From Histomonas meleagridis (lineage: Eukaryota; Parabasalia; Tritrichomonadida; Dientamoebidae), in assembly GCA_020186115.1 (NCBI GenBank), contig WSYJ01000075.1, positions 434,001-498,000 of the forward strand: a stretch of 64,000 nt of DNA. The letters run 5' to 3'. Made by a program: the position numbers and the translations under genes. The notes under the pieces were generated by a model. The model was not told the DNA's origin. It searched no databases and worked only from the letters and a program-made list of their open reading frames with translations. The first letter of the stretch is position 1, and each line of letters starts with the position of its first letter. Positions 51,555-62,902 of the stretch are shown in pieces.

Positions 51555-52415
51555 ATGCGAACTCCAATTAATCAGCTTCATGATATATCTACACAAGAAA
51601 TATTTAACAAATTAGCAGCAGTTGGAACCTTCCAAACGCGTCTTCATTTTGAAATGGGAGATGAAGATGTTATCACAGAATCTGATTCAAATAACATTTG
51701 TCATAATATCAATTTCATCCCATCTATCCCAGATATTCCTACAGGAGCTGCTGTAAGGCTCTTTCAAAATCTAAGATTCAAATGGCTTCAGAATAATATT
51801 ATTTTTATCAATAAATTCATATTCAGTATCAACGGAAAATCAGCAAAAATTAAAGCTAAACGCACAGTATCTCCAAATGGAGACGGTACCACATCACGAT
51901 CCACAGTTACAATTTCTATTCTTGAAACAGATTTAAACGAAGACGTCACAAACAAACTTTTCAACTATATTACATCTCGCGTTAAGAAAGAGAATGATTT
52001 GCTTTCGTTATCGCAAGGCACTAAGATTATGATTCAAAATAATTTTTCATTACCATTTGAAAAAGTTTTTTCTGATGTCCGAAATTACATCTCTGAACTT
52101 GACCATTTACTTGAAGAGGATTCTTCAGTTGACGTTTCTATTCTTGATGCTGTTTCAGAACTTCAGCTCTTACTTACCGAAGTGAATTCTTCATCCAACA
52201 AAATTATGTCGGCGCTTCGACGAAGAGACGAACTGCAGCAACAAATAAAGGAACAATCGAAGGAAATTACAGAAGCAGCAAACGAAATCGAAAATGCACT
52301 TTCGCATCCAAAGAGAATAATTAAAGCGCCGGATAAAAAGAATGACATAGCGTTTGTGTTTGCACTAATACCGCTGTCTGTTGCATTGATAAGTTATGCC
52401 CTAAGAAAGAAATAA
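51555..52415 (+). CDS. tail-anchored coiled-coil protein
   Basis: 286 residues. The middle is mixed alpha/beta (GKSAKIKAKRTVSPNGDGTT). Residues about 180-255 are helical with heptads (LQLLLTEVNSSSNKIMSALR, RRDELQQQIKEQSKEITEAA). The C terminus is a single hydrophobic helix, IAFVFALIPLSVALISYALR, followed by KK, which predicts a tail anchor in the ER or another endomembrane with the bulk in the cytosol. That resembles SNARE/GET-type tail-anchored proteins, but no SNARE layer residues are convincing. Function unknown. Confidence 0.65.
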   Translation: MRTPINQLHDISTQEIFNKLAAVGTFQTRLHFEMGDEDVITESDSNNICHNINFIPSIPDIPTGAAVRLFQNLRFKWLQNNIIFINKFIFSINGKSAKIKAKRTVSPNGDGTTSRSTVTISILETDLNEDVTNKLFNYITSRVKKENDLLSLSQGTKIMIQNNFSLPFEKVFSDVRNYISELDHLLEEDSSVDVSILDAVSELQLLLTEVNSSSNKIMSALRRRDELQQQIKEQSKEITEAANEIENALSHPKRIIKAPDKKNDIAFVFALIPLSVALISYALRKK

Positions 52416-52529
52416 TGTGTAATAAAAATTGTTTAGTTTCATACTGTTTAAATTATTTTTGTTCATTTTAGTTATTGATGATATTAATTTTGAAGATAAA
52501 GATTGGGAATCCAGAATATGTTAAAGGAA

Positions 52530-52702
52530 TGGAGATATTGATATGCCACTACTTCTTGAACAAAAAAGATTAGTTTGAAATAATACTGAAGATATTTATT
52601 TGTTTTGATACTTATTTTACTAACTTGATATTTGGAAATTATTCGATATGCAAAGCAACTGAAAATTCATCCAATAAAGATACAAAAGTAATGATAATTT
52701 AA
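52530..52702 (+). pseudogene. solo ankyrin unit relic with 17-nt-type elements
   Basis: Between two housekeeping genes a decayed repeat core (CCACTACTTCTTGAACAA encodes the PLLLEQ portion) is followed by GAT, ATTTATTTGTTTTGATA (52594-52610), CTT, a 20-nt insert, GGA (52634-52636), AATTATTCGATATGCAA (52637-52653) and a degenerate GCA ACT GAA AAT TCA. This matches one unit of the 43 kb array. It has stops and no start. Confidence 0.45.
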
Positions 52703-52894
52703 ATAAAAATATTTTGTAACATCTATAACCAATCACTTAGGAAAGATTATTTCTATATATTTTTCTTCTGAGATTAATTTACAATTAAAAAAGCATTGAC
52801 ATCATTTAACCCTTATAAAAAATGTTGTTTTTGATTTGTTTTGAATATCATATTAAAATATCATTTACATTAAAAAGAATTGTTTATGTACAAT

Positions 52895-53521
52895 TTATTC
52901 ATTAATCTTCAAACAATATACAAATGGATTTGTTCCGCAATATTTCTTAGCAAATGACATTCCCAAATCTGTCGGTTCACTAAAGCAAACCATGCATTTA
53001 GGAATGTTCGATTTTTCTGTTTGGCGTGCTGCATCAACAAGAAGTGTCGCAACTCCTTTGCGTCGATGTTTTGGCGACACCCAAAATCTTGCAATTCCAA
53101 GTGGACATATGACTTTACGTGTTGAATCTTCAAGTAAAAACCCCTCCACATTTCTTTCGATCAAACAATATCCAATAATAAATGGCTTTTGAAGAGCTAG
53201 ATAACAAGTCCAACCTTTTGGAAGAGGTGGTGATTCACCTAAATCATTTGAAGAACGCTCAATAATTTGTGTAACAAATTTTTTTACATTATTCGGTGAA
53301 TTCTCATTTACTTGAAGAACACTAATATCACCTTCCATTATTATGAATTTTTTTGAAATTCTTGGTGCATAAATACCTTCAAGAAAACGTTCATGGTATC
53401 GCTCATGTGAAGCTTCTTCATCATGAACGCCTTTTTGATATAGCATTTTACATATTGGACAAATTATTATTTGTTGCTTTGTTCCTTTCAAGCGTTTAAT
53501 TTGGCGGTTAATATGAACCAA
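52895..53521 (-). CDS. ESCO/Eco1-type cohesin acetyltransferase
   Basis: The frame opens at TTG 53521, just after a TAA, and has 208 codons. A C2H2-type finger, CPICKMLYQKGVHDEEASHERYH (Cys-x2-Cys, His, His), starts about residue 22. A GNAT acetyltransferase domain follows with SPKHRRKGVATLLVDAARQ (acetyl-CoA loop RRKGVA) and the Eco1-specific end CFSEPTDLGMSFAKKYCG. Eco1 acetylates Smc3 during S phase to lock cohesin onto sister chromatids, in the nucleus. No ATG precedes the finger; the first Met (codon 26, in CKMLY) would destroy it. Either a non-AUG start, an unseen upstream exon or a sequence error is needed. It is divergent from PCNA, its known partner in other eukaryotes. Confidence 0.78.
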   Translation of the reverse strand: MVHINRQIKRLKGTKQQIIICPICKMLYQKGVHDEEASHERYHERFLEGIYAPRISKKFIIMEGDISVLQVNENSPNNVKKFVTQIIERSSNDLGESPPLPKGWTCYLALQKPFIIGYCLIERNVEGFLLEDSTRKVICPLGIARFWVSPKHRRKGVATLLVDAARQTEKSNIPKCMVCFSEPTDLGMSFAKKYCGTNPFVYCLKINE

Positions 53522-53569
53522 TTAATTTTAAACGTACAGTGATTCCACGACGGTTTTGCACTTAGCAAA
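53500..53569. promoter_or_regulatory. shared ESCO-PCNA promoter region
   Basis: Contains TTTGGCGG (53500-53507), which matches an E2F/DP-type site, overlapping GGCGGTTA (53503-53510), and GACGGTTT (53549-53556) 14 bp before the PCNA ATG. On the minus strand TCACT at 53538-53542 is an Inr for the ESCO gene. The first two motifs fall inside the extreme 5' part of the ESCO frame. Confidence 0.45.
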
Positions 53570-54364
53570 ATGGAAGCACGCCTTTCAGCACCACAAACAC
53601 TCCGAAAGATATTGGACGCATTAAAAGAACTTGTTGATGAAGCAAATATTGAATGTAATGAAAGTGGTTTATCATTACAAGCAATGGACTCTTCACATTG
53701 TGCACTTGTATCAATGAATTTAAATAGCAAATCATTTGACAAATTCAAGTGCGACGATAATGAAACGCTTGGCGTTAATCTATTATCAATTCAAAAGATT
53801 CTTAAGTGTGGTGATAGTCAAGATACCTTAACACTTTCAACCAATGCAGATCATACTCAACTTAAGTTCCAATTCGAGAACGGTGGTCGATTTTCTGAGT
53901 TTTCTTTATCATTAATGGATATTGATACAGATAAGTTATCAATACCAGAAGCAGAACCAGAAGTACGTATCACATTAGGGTCCAGCGATTTTAACAAGAT
54001 TTGTCATGATTTAACACAATTTGGTGATACCGTTAAAATTATGGTAAAGTCCAAAACAATTGTTTTTAGTGCTACAGGACAACTTGGAAACGGGTCTATA
54101 ACATTAAGTTCATATGATTCTGTTGAAGATCGTCCAGTTGAAATCGAAATGGATAATTCAATTGATAAACTCGAGCTTTCATTTGCACTTAAGTACCTTA
54201 ACTACTTCACAAAGGCATCACCGCTTTCAGATAAAGTTGTTCTCGAACTTTCTACAGGTCGACCACTTATTGTGTTATACCAATTAGACGATGACACAGG
54301 ATACATCAAATACTATCTCGCACCTAAAGTCGAAGATGATGATGAGGACGAAGAAAATGAATAA
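53570..54364 (+). CDS. PCNA: proliferating cell nuclear antigen
   Basis: 264 residues, the usual PCNA length. MEARLSAPQTLRKILDALKE starts the first fold; the second covers residues about 130-250. Conserved landmarks: LQAMDSSHCALVSMNL, the interdomain loop LMDIDTDKLSIPE that binds PIP-box proteins, KSKTIVFSATGQLGNGSI, LSFALKYLNYFTKASPLSDK, and a C-terminal YYLAPKVEDDD. It forms the homotrimeric sliding clamp for DNA polymerase delta, ligase I and repair factors in the nucleus. The acidic tail DDDEDEENE is slightly longer than usual. ATG 53570 is the only sensible start, with GACGGTTT 14 bp upstream. Confidence 0.97.
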   Translation: MEARLSAPQTLRKILDALKELVDEANIECNESGLSLQAMDSSHCALVSMNLNSKSFDKFKCDDNETLGVNLLSIQKILKCGDSQDTLTLSTNADHTQLKFQFENGGRFSEFSLSLMDIDTDKLSIPEAEPEVRITLGSSDFNKICHDLTQFGDTVKIMVKSKTIVFSATGQLGNGSITLSSYDSVEDRPVEIEMDNSIDKLELSFALKYLNYFTKASPLSDKVVLELSTGRPLIVLYQLDDDTGYIKYYLAPKVEDDDEDEENE

Positions 54365-54409
54365 ACTAATATTATGTCCTTTTTCTCACGCGAAAATGTT
54401 ATTAGTTAA

Positions 54410-54430
54410 TAGTTTCAACAGTTGAAACTA
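54410..54430. repeat. 21-nt palindrome downstream of PCNA
   Basis: TAGTTTCAAC, A, GTTGAAACTA: a perfect 10-bp inverted repeat around one base, 46 bp after the PCNA stop. It could form a hairpin in the transcript's 3' end; no function is known. Confidence 0.6.
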
Positions 54431-54779
54431 ATAATTTGATTGAGGAAAAGATTCAAAATGCAATTGAAACCATTTCAGAGAAATTACCCCAGTATAAATA
54501 ATATTTTGTGGTTTTATTTAAATAAAATACATACTTAATTAATCATTTGCGTATCATTGGATATCAATCCATTTAAGCAATTTGACATTTTCTATATTTA
54601 ATTATTTTAAGATCCTTTGATAAGGGTTGCTTTAAATTTAAAATATTTTTAAACATTGTATATAATTTTAATTTATTTATATGGGAATTAAACAAAAGTA
54701 AAAATATGGTATAGCTCTGCAAATATGTACTTGTTTATTGATGAGTATATACAATTATATGTTATTTTCCATTAAAATG

Positions 54780-55085
54780 ACAAGTTCGATGGTATAACAT
54801 AAATTTCAAAAATCGTTGCACACTTCAATCTTTTTATTTTCCTTTGGAACTTTGGTTTCAACTTCAACACCTTTTGATTCTCCTCATTATTCATTTGCAA
54901 GTGCTCTTCCATCTTCGCTTTTATCCATGTCAATTTTATTTGCGCACATGAAACAAGGGAAATGGCTGTTGCTTTTGGTTTATATGCAACTGAACAAACA
55001 ATAACCATTGCCGAATTTGGTGCCAATTTCCTTCTTTGAATCCAAATGTATTCGATGCGCATCAATAGCGCGTAATAAAACAAAT
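54780..55085 (-). pseudogene. remnant of a Rab-type GTPase gene
   Basis: In one minus-strand frame: RAIDAHRIHLDSKKEIGTKF, a stop, then CFMCANKIDMDKSEDGRALANE, a stop, GESKGVEVETKV. ANKIDM followed by an Arg-Ala-Leu-Ala-x-Glu helix is the NKxD (G4) region of Rab GTPases. At least two stops, no start and no P loop. It lies between PCNA and CDC48 with no promoter motif of its own. Low confidence because only one motif is preserved. Confidence 0.35.
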
Positions 55086-55109
55086 TTCGTTAATTGAATT
55101 TTTGTTTAT

Positions 55110-58260
<3,151 letters not shown>

Positions 58261-58938
58261 TTACTTTCCCCAGTTTTTGAGATTTATAGCTATCACATTA
58301 ATAACTTCCATGGCGTCTTCTTTTTCTTCTGCAGGTAATGCCTTAGCTGCGGCAATGGCTTCATCATATGCTAGACTAGCAATCTCTCGTGCAGCGCCCT
58401 TATTGCCAGCAATTTCATAATGGAAGACAGAATAATTTAAGGCAATTCCTGTTCTTAATGGATGAGCTGGTGGTAATGCAGCGCGTGCTGCATCATATGC
58501 TTGTATGTATGCATTTCGCACAACTTGTACTTGCATTCTTTGGATCTCTGCTAAATATCTACAATAATCGGCTTTCATCTTAAGGAATAAAATTCTAGAA
58601 GATTCACTCGTGGGGTGCATGAGAAAGGCATTGTCAATGCTTGTAATATACTGATTAAGAAGACCTGCAAGTTCTTCTTCGATTTTTGATTTGAATCCTC
58701 TCAATGCAATAACGCGATTGACTTTTCCTTTGTTTTCTTCCCTTTCTTCAACAACACAAATAATGCGCCGTGCTCTGCGAAGCTGATCAATGCGGCCTTT
58801 TGTAACAACACTAACAGTGGCTTCATCTTCTGGTGTAAGTTGACCATGTACAACAGCAAGCTTTGAAACTTCATCAGAAGCTTTTGAAGTGAGTCCTGCA
58901 GTATGATAAACCCTTGCAAGAAAAGAGTGCTTATTCAT
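58261..58938 (-). CDS. 14-3-3 protein
   Basis: 225 residues from ATG 58938 (MNKHSFLARVYHTAGL); the frame is open upstream without ATG, and AACCGTTA lies about 35 bp before the chosen start. Nine-helix 14-3-3 fold: RRARRIICVVEEREENKGKV, KMKADYCRYLAE carrying the Arg-Tyr phosphate contacts, ALPPAHPLRTGIALNYSVFHYEI for the peptide groove. Relative to classical 14-3-3 (about 245 residues) the first helix and the C-terminal tail are short and divergent. As a dimer it binds phosphoserine motifs of many cytosolic proteins. Confidence 0.93.
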   Translation of the reverse strand: MNKHSFLARVYHTAGLTSKASDEVSKLAVVHGQLTPEDEATVSVVTKGRIDQLRRARRIICVVEEREENKGKVNRVIALRGFKSKIEEELAGLLNQYITSIDNAFLMHPTSESSRILFLKMKADYCRYLAEIQRMQVQVVRNAYIQAYDAARAALPPAHPLRTGIALNYSVFHYEIAGNKGAAREIASLAYDEAIAAAKALPAEEKEDAMEVINVIAINLKNWGK

Positions 58939-59187
58939 GTGGGGTTTCTGGGATTCAATTAAATAACGGTTTTCGAGTAAACTATTCAAGTCTATCGTAC
59001 GCACCAAATTGAAATTTACCCCAAAGGGGAAAAGTGTTTTTCGTTTTGAAATTGTTTTATTGAGTTATAAAGAATAATAAATATTAAAATACTTGGTGAA
59101 CATAAATGTATATGAACTGTATTTTAATATAGAAGATAAAAAAGGAAATCACAATGAAACAAAGATTTATTATTAATTATTGTTAAA

Positions 59188-59769
59188 CTATTCATTTGCA
59201 ACTCTAAAACCGAAAATTCGAGGTACATATTTTTCTGGTTGTTCTGAAGGAACCAAATGAGGGAAATGTTTTAAAAATGAATGAACCCAACTAGGACCAA
59301 AGAATGCACCATCTGTAAAACTGCTTGGTTCATCATTTATCATGTAAATATCATTACAATTTGGACAAAACATTTGTATTGATGTTTGACCAATGTTATC
59401 ACTTGAGCCATAAGGAAGACAACATATTCCTCTACAAAGCGTTCTCGGACAATGTGGGAACTTTCCACTATTGTACTTGGCAAGCATTGCATTCTGTCCT
59501 TCAGTTGTGAGAAGATATCTTGCATGAAGAAGACCATAAAGACAAAGTCCATAGTTATCCATATCTTTTGGCCATTCTTTTGGTCTTTCTTTTTGGTCTA
59601 TGTATGGACCTCGAATCAAATCATATGCGTATTTAAAATAAGGAACTTTTTGTCGAAGTCCATAATAATTAAAAATATTGTTCAAATATTCATCATCGAT
59701 TCTAACAAAGTAAGTTCCATATGTTGTTGTTAATAGCCAATCAACCCAAGATTTCGGATCAGATCCCAT
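59188..59769 (-). CDS. casein kinase II regulatory (beta) subunit
   Basis: 193 residues from ATG 59769 (MGSDPKSWVDWLLTTTYGTY); the frame extends upstream only through a GTG. CK2-beta signatures: FVRIDDEYLNNIFN, YDLIRG, LYGLLHARYLLTTEG, and the zinc ribbon CPRTLCRGICCLPYG with FCPNCNDIY, whose four cysteines mediate dimerisation. It ends with the groove residues FGFRVANE. It assembles two catalytic subunits into the CK2 tetramer and modulates substrate choice. It is divergent from the 59.9 kb WD40 gene with only about 90 bp between starts. Confidence 0.95.
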   Translation of the reverse strand: MGSDPKSWVDWLLTTTYGTYFVRIDDEYLNNIFNYYGLRQKVPYFKYAYDLIRGPYIDQKERPKEWPKDMDNYGLCLYGLLHARYLLTTEGQNAMLAKYNSGKFPHCPRTLCRGICCLPYGSSDNIGQTSIQMFCPNCNDIYMINDEPSSFTDGAFFGPSWVHSFLKHFPHLVPSEQPEKYVPRIFGFRVANE

Positions 59770-59857
59770 TCCTGAAATGTTGTCACTTTTTAATAATTGT
59801 GTACGGGCCACCCTGAAAATCTCGAATTGAATACTTTAGCTTACAACGATACAAAAT

Positions 59858-62323
59858 ATGAATGCATTTTCCCTACCAGAAATCACAGATCATAATGATG
59901 TATGTTTTGCTTGTTACGGGACATATGCTGTAATATCGTATCCCAAAATGGTAACCATTTTTGAAATCCAAAAATCTTCATTCAATTTTTTGTTTTCTTT
60001 CCAAACTGATGAACAAACTCCTTTGGAAATCCTTTTTAATCCAAGCGAGTATGCCACAGAAACATTATTTTTAGGATATAACAAAACTTGTCTTTATATA
60101 TTTTCAATTACCCAACGAAAAATTATTCTTAAGCAGAATATCAAATGTTCTTCGGTTCTTTGGGATTTGCTTCAACCACAATCTATATTTCTAGTTATTA
60201 ATCGTCACGAGTTTCAACATCTTACATTATCAGATCAAACTCTTACTGTAAATTATTCCGATCTCGTTCGTACTGATGTCAAACAAATTGTCACACCACC
60301 AACACATCCCAATTTTTTATTTCTTCTTACTGAAAATGGAACATTAAATCATTATGCAAGGCCCACATCTAATAGGCCATTTAAATTCATTACAAGTTAC
60401 ACCGAAACGTTCAATAATGAAAAAATTACTGCAATATGTTCAAGTTCTATTGAATTTCTCATATTTATGACAGATCATCATATTGGTTATTACTCTCTTG
60501 ACAGGTTAAAATCTTGTTGGTGTATTAGTGTTCAAATCGAAACATTTCGTTCCATTTTTACTTTACCTGCTTATCCCAAATGGATTTTCTGTTTGAATAA
60601 CCACAGTGAATTTTTTGGTATCAAATATTCACTGAAAAACAGCGGTTTTTTCATTCGAACGAACCGGTTCAATATCACACCATACACCGACAAATGCATC
60701 AAAGGAATTTACGTTGTCAACAATGAATTCTTTTTCTTTATCTCTGACTTAAATGTTTGGAGAATATCAGTGAACAAAGTGAACAACAAATATAAATTTT
60801 ATATGAATTCATTATTTAAATATCCATTTTGGACTAATTCCATTTTGCCAACATTAAACAATGATTTAATTGCATTTATTACCTCGAAGAATGAATTACA
60901 AATCATTGATTATGATAATATACAAATAAAATGTAATTATAATTTAGGAGACATTAAAATAACAAATATGAAATGGATTAATTCCGAAATAATTTTAATG
61001 TGGAATAACAACGAAGTTTTCCAAATGAATATAAAAAATAAAAATATAATTAAATTGAAATTTAATATCGAATCACAAGAAAAACTTCAATTTAATGAAC
61101 TTAAAATATTCGGAAACTTTTTATATATTAAAATGAATAATTATCGAATTTGTATTTATGATGTTTTGACATTTAAAGAATATTATTATAGTTTTAAGGG
61201 TTTTTCATATTACAATTTTGTGGAATTTCATCAAGATCAAAATAAATTTGCATTAGCAACTGCGAAAAATGAAAAAGAACTTCAAATCATTGATGAAGAA
61301 CGCGAAACTTTATACACATTTGAAATCAGTTATAAAAAACTTTTAGCGATAATTCACTTTAATGATACATTTATTGCATATATGAAAAATGGACAAGTTC
61401 TAAAATCGAATGACAATACAAACAATGAATTTACTTCATCAAATTCATATAATTCGTTTTATGTACAAAATTCATTTGCTGTTTTACATAATTCGTCACA
61501 ATATGAAATCTTTAGCAATTGCATCGGCTCAATAAATCATTATAAATATGATAAATCACAAATAATCGGAATAAATAATAAAAATATAATATTTAAGACA
61601 AAAGATAATATTTTTATAATTGATTTAATTCATAATAATAATAATGAAGAAGAAATAACTGTAAATAAATATAAACCTTTTATAAATAATTATAAAATTA
61701 ATAATTTGAAAAAACATTTGTTGTTTAAGGCTGCAATTCTTGCAAATGCTCAGCCTTATCTTGATGAAGTGTCGGAAACTTATTATTTCATGGGATTAAG
61801 CCAACAAAAGTATAAACTTCTCCAAGGAGAAAACCCAAATCGTTTATTTAGAAACATTTTCATGTCAATTAAATGCGATTCGTATTCAAAGGAACAAATA
61901 GATCAATTAAATTTATGCGCAAGTTCTTGGGAAAAAGGTCAACGTTTTGCAAACGCCGCCGTTATTTATCACGCTCTTAAAAATTATCAAAAATGCGCCG
62001 AGAATTTGATTTTAATGAAGATGAACTTGATTGCAATTTACTATTGCAATGTTTATAAGTTAAGTGAACTGAAATTGAAAGCTTTACTTAATATCGTCGT
62101 CGGATGTTTGAAAAAAGGCGAAATTTTAAAGGCTGTCGATTTGTTGGTTGAAGTTGGTGACCTCCATGCGGCTCTGAGTGTATTGTATAGAAATAATTTG
62201 ATTGATCATTTGGAATTGATCAAAAATAAATATATAAAATCTGATATGGAAATTAAAGGAATTTTCACAAGTGAACAGATTGGTGTCGAATTGGTTCCTG
62301 TTGAAGAATTAGTTAAAACTTGA
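59858..62323 (+). CDS. WD40 beta-propeller / alpha-solenoid protein
   Basis: 821 residues. The N-terminal about 610 look like one or two divergent WD40 propellers (TIFEIQKSSFNFLFSFQ; ELQIIDYDNIQIKCNYN; RICIYDVLTFKEYYY). The C-terminal about 200 are helical, TPR/clathrin-like (WEKGQRFANAAVIYHALKNY, ALLNIVVGCLKKGEILKAVD). A propeller plus solenoid is the architecture of coat, HOPS, intraflagellar-transport and WDR11-type proteins. No decisive motif (RING, KOG-specific residue) is visible, so a trafficking role is inference. The ATG is the first in frame and no break occurs. Confidence 0.6.
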   Translation: MNAFSLPEITDHNDVCFACYGTYAVISYPKMVTIFEIQKSSFNFLFSFQTDEQTPLEILFNPSEYATETLFLGYNKTCLYIFSITQRKIILKQNIKCSSVLWDLLQPQSIFLVINRHEFQHLTLSDQTLTVNYSDLVRTDVKQIVTPPTHPNFLFLLTENGTLNHYARPTSNRPFKFITSYTETFNNEKITAICSSSIEFLIFMTDHHIGYYSLDRLKSCWCISVQIETFRSIFTLPAYPKWIFCLNNHSEFFGIKYSLKNSGFFIRTNRFNITPYTDKCIKGIYVVNNEFFFFISDLNVWRISVNKVNNKYKFYMNSLFKYPFWTNSILPTLNNDLIAFITSKNELQIIDYDNIQIKCNYNLGDIKITNMKWINSEIILMWNNNEVFQMNIKNKNIIKLKFNIESQEKLQFNELKIFGNFLYIKMNNYRICIYDVLTFKEYYYSFKGFSYYNFVEFHQDQNKFALATAKNEKELQIIDEERETLYTFEISYKKLLAIIHFNDTFIAYMKNGQVLKSNDNTNNEFTSSNSYNSFYVQNSFAVLHNSSQYEIFSNCIGSINHYKYDKSQIIGINNKNIIFKTKDNIFIIDLIHNNNNEEEITVNKYKPFINNYKINNLKKHLLFKAAILANAQPYLDEVSETYYFMGLSQQKYKLLQGENPNRLFRNIFMSIKCDSYSKEQIDQLNLCASSWEKGQRFANAAVIYHALKNYQKCAENLILMKMNLIAIYYCNVYKLSELKLKALLNIVVGCLKKGEILKAVDLLVEVGDLHAALSVLYRNNLIDHLELIKNKYIKSDMEIKGIFTSEQIGVELVPVEELVKT

Positions 62324-62486
62324 AAAAAAATTAATAAAAATTTTTGTTGTTAATTTTGGTCGAACTTTAATTGTTATTATTGAAAGAATTAAAAAAAATA
62401 TGTAAATAAATTTTATTTTTTACTAATTACTAATTTAAATTTAAAATCCATGTTATTAGAAATCAACAAAATGAATATGTAGAAAC

Positions 62487-62837
62487 TTAATCCGGCTTTT
62501 TATGGTATAAAAAAGGGATATCATTAAGGGATTGCGTGATAATATCATTGCCAAGTGCTGCACCCATAACTCGAGGAATTTTACCATCAAATTGGTAAGG
62601 AATTTCTTGAGGTGCAATTGATGGCATCGCACTTTGATTATAAAACATGTTTGTACTTTGTGGGTATCCTTGGTATTGAATAGGTTGATTATCTTGGAAT
62701 TGTGGAATGCTTGGATTTAAAACGATCATTTTGTGGATACTTTCTAATGATATCATTGCTATTTCTGTTTGGAGTTGATCACCTTCGATTGATCTTAATA
62801 TTTGATCTCCTAGTTCTGTAAGATGGGCGAGAGTCAT
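62487..62837 (-). CDS. small hypothetical protein
   Basis: 116 residues, MTLAHLTELGDQILRSIEGD: a helical N terminus followed by a Q/P-rich middle (QFQDNQPIQYQGYPQSTNMF). The C terminus (DGKIPRVMGAALGNDIITQS) is more ordered. No family recognised. It is divergent from the SAPS-like gene with 65 bp between starts. Confidence 0.5.
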   Translation of the reverse strand: MTLAHLTELGDQILRSIEGDQLQTEIAMISLESIHKMIVLNPSIPQFQDNQPIQYQGYPQSTNMFYNQSAMPSIAPQEIPYQFDGKIPRVMGAALGNDIITQSLNDIPFLYHKKPD

Positions 62838-62895
62838 TTATTTTTAAACGTTGCGTATCGCATTTTTGAAAAAGCGAAATATTTTACAAAAAGTG

Positions 62896-62902
62896 TCATT
62901 TG
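62896..62902 (+). promoter_or_regulatory. initiator (Inr) immediately before the SAPS-like ATG
   Basis: TCATTTG followed directly by ATG at 62903 is a consensus Inr (TCA, pyrimidine, T), which implies a 5' UTR of only a few nucleotides, as is usual in trichomonads. Confidence 0.55.

Noticed and set aside
53532-53537. 5' splice site (GTACGT) for the ESCO gene
   Set aside because: No ATG lies upstream in a usable position and no matching 3' splice motif lies downstream, so an intron cannot be supported.
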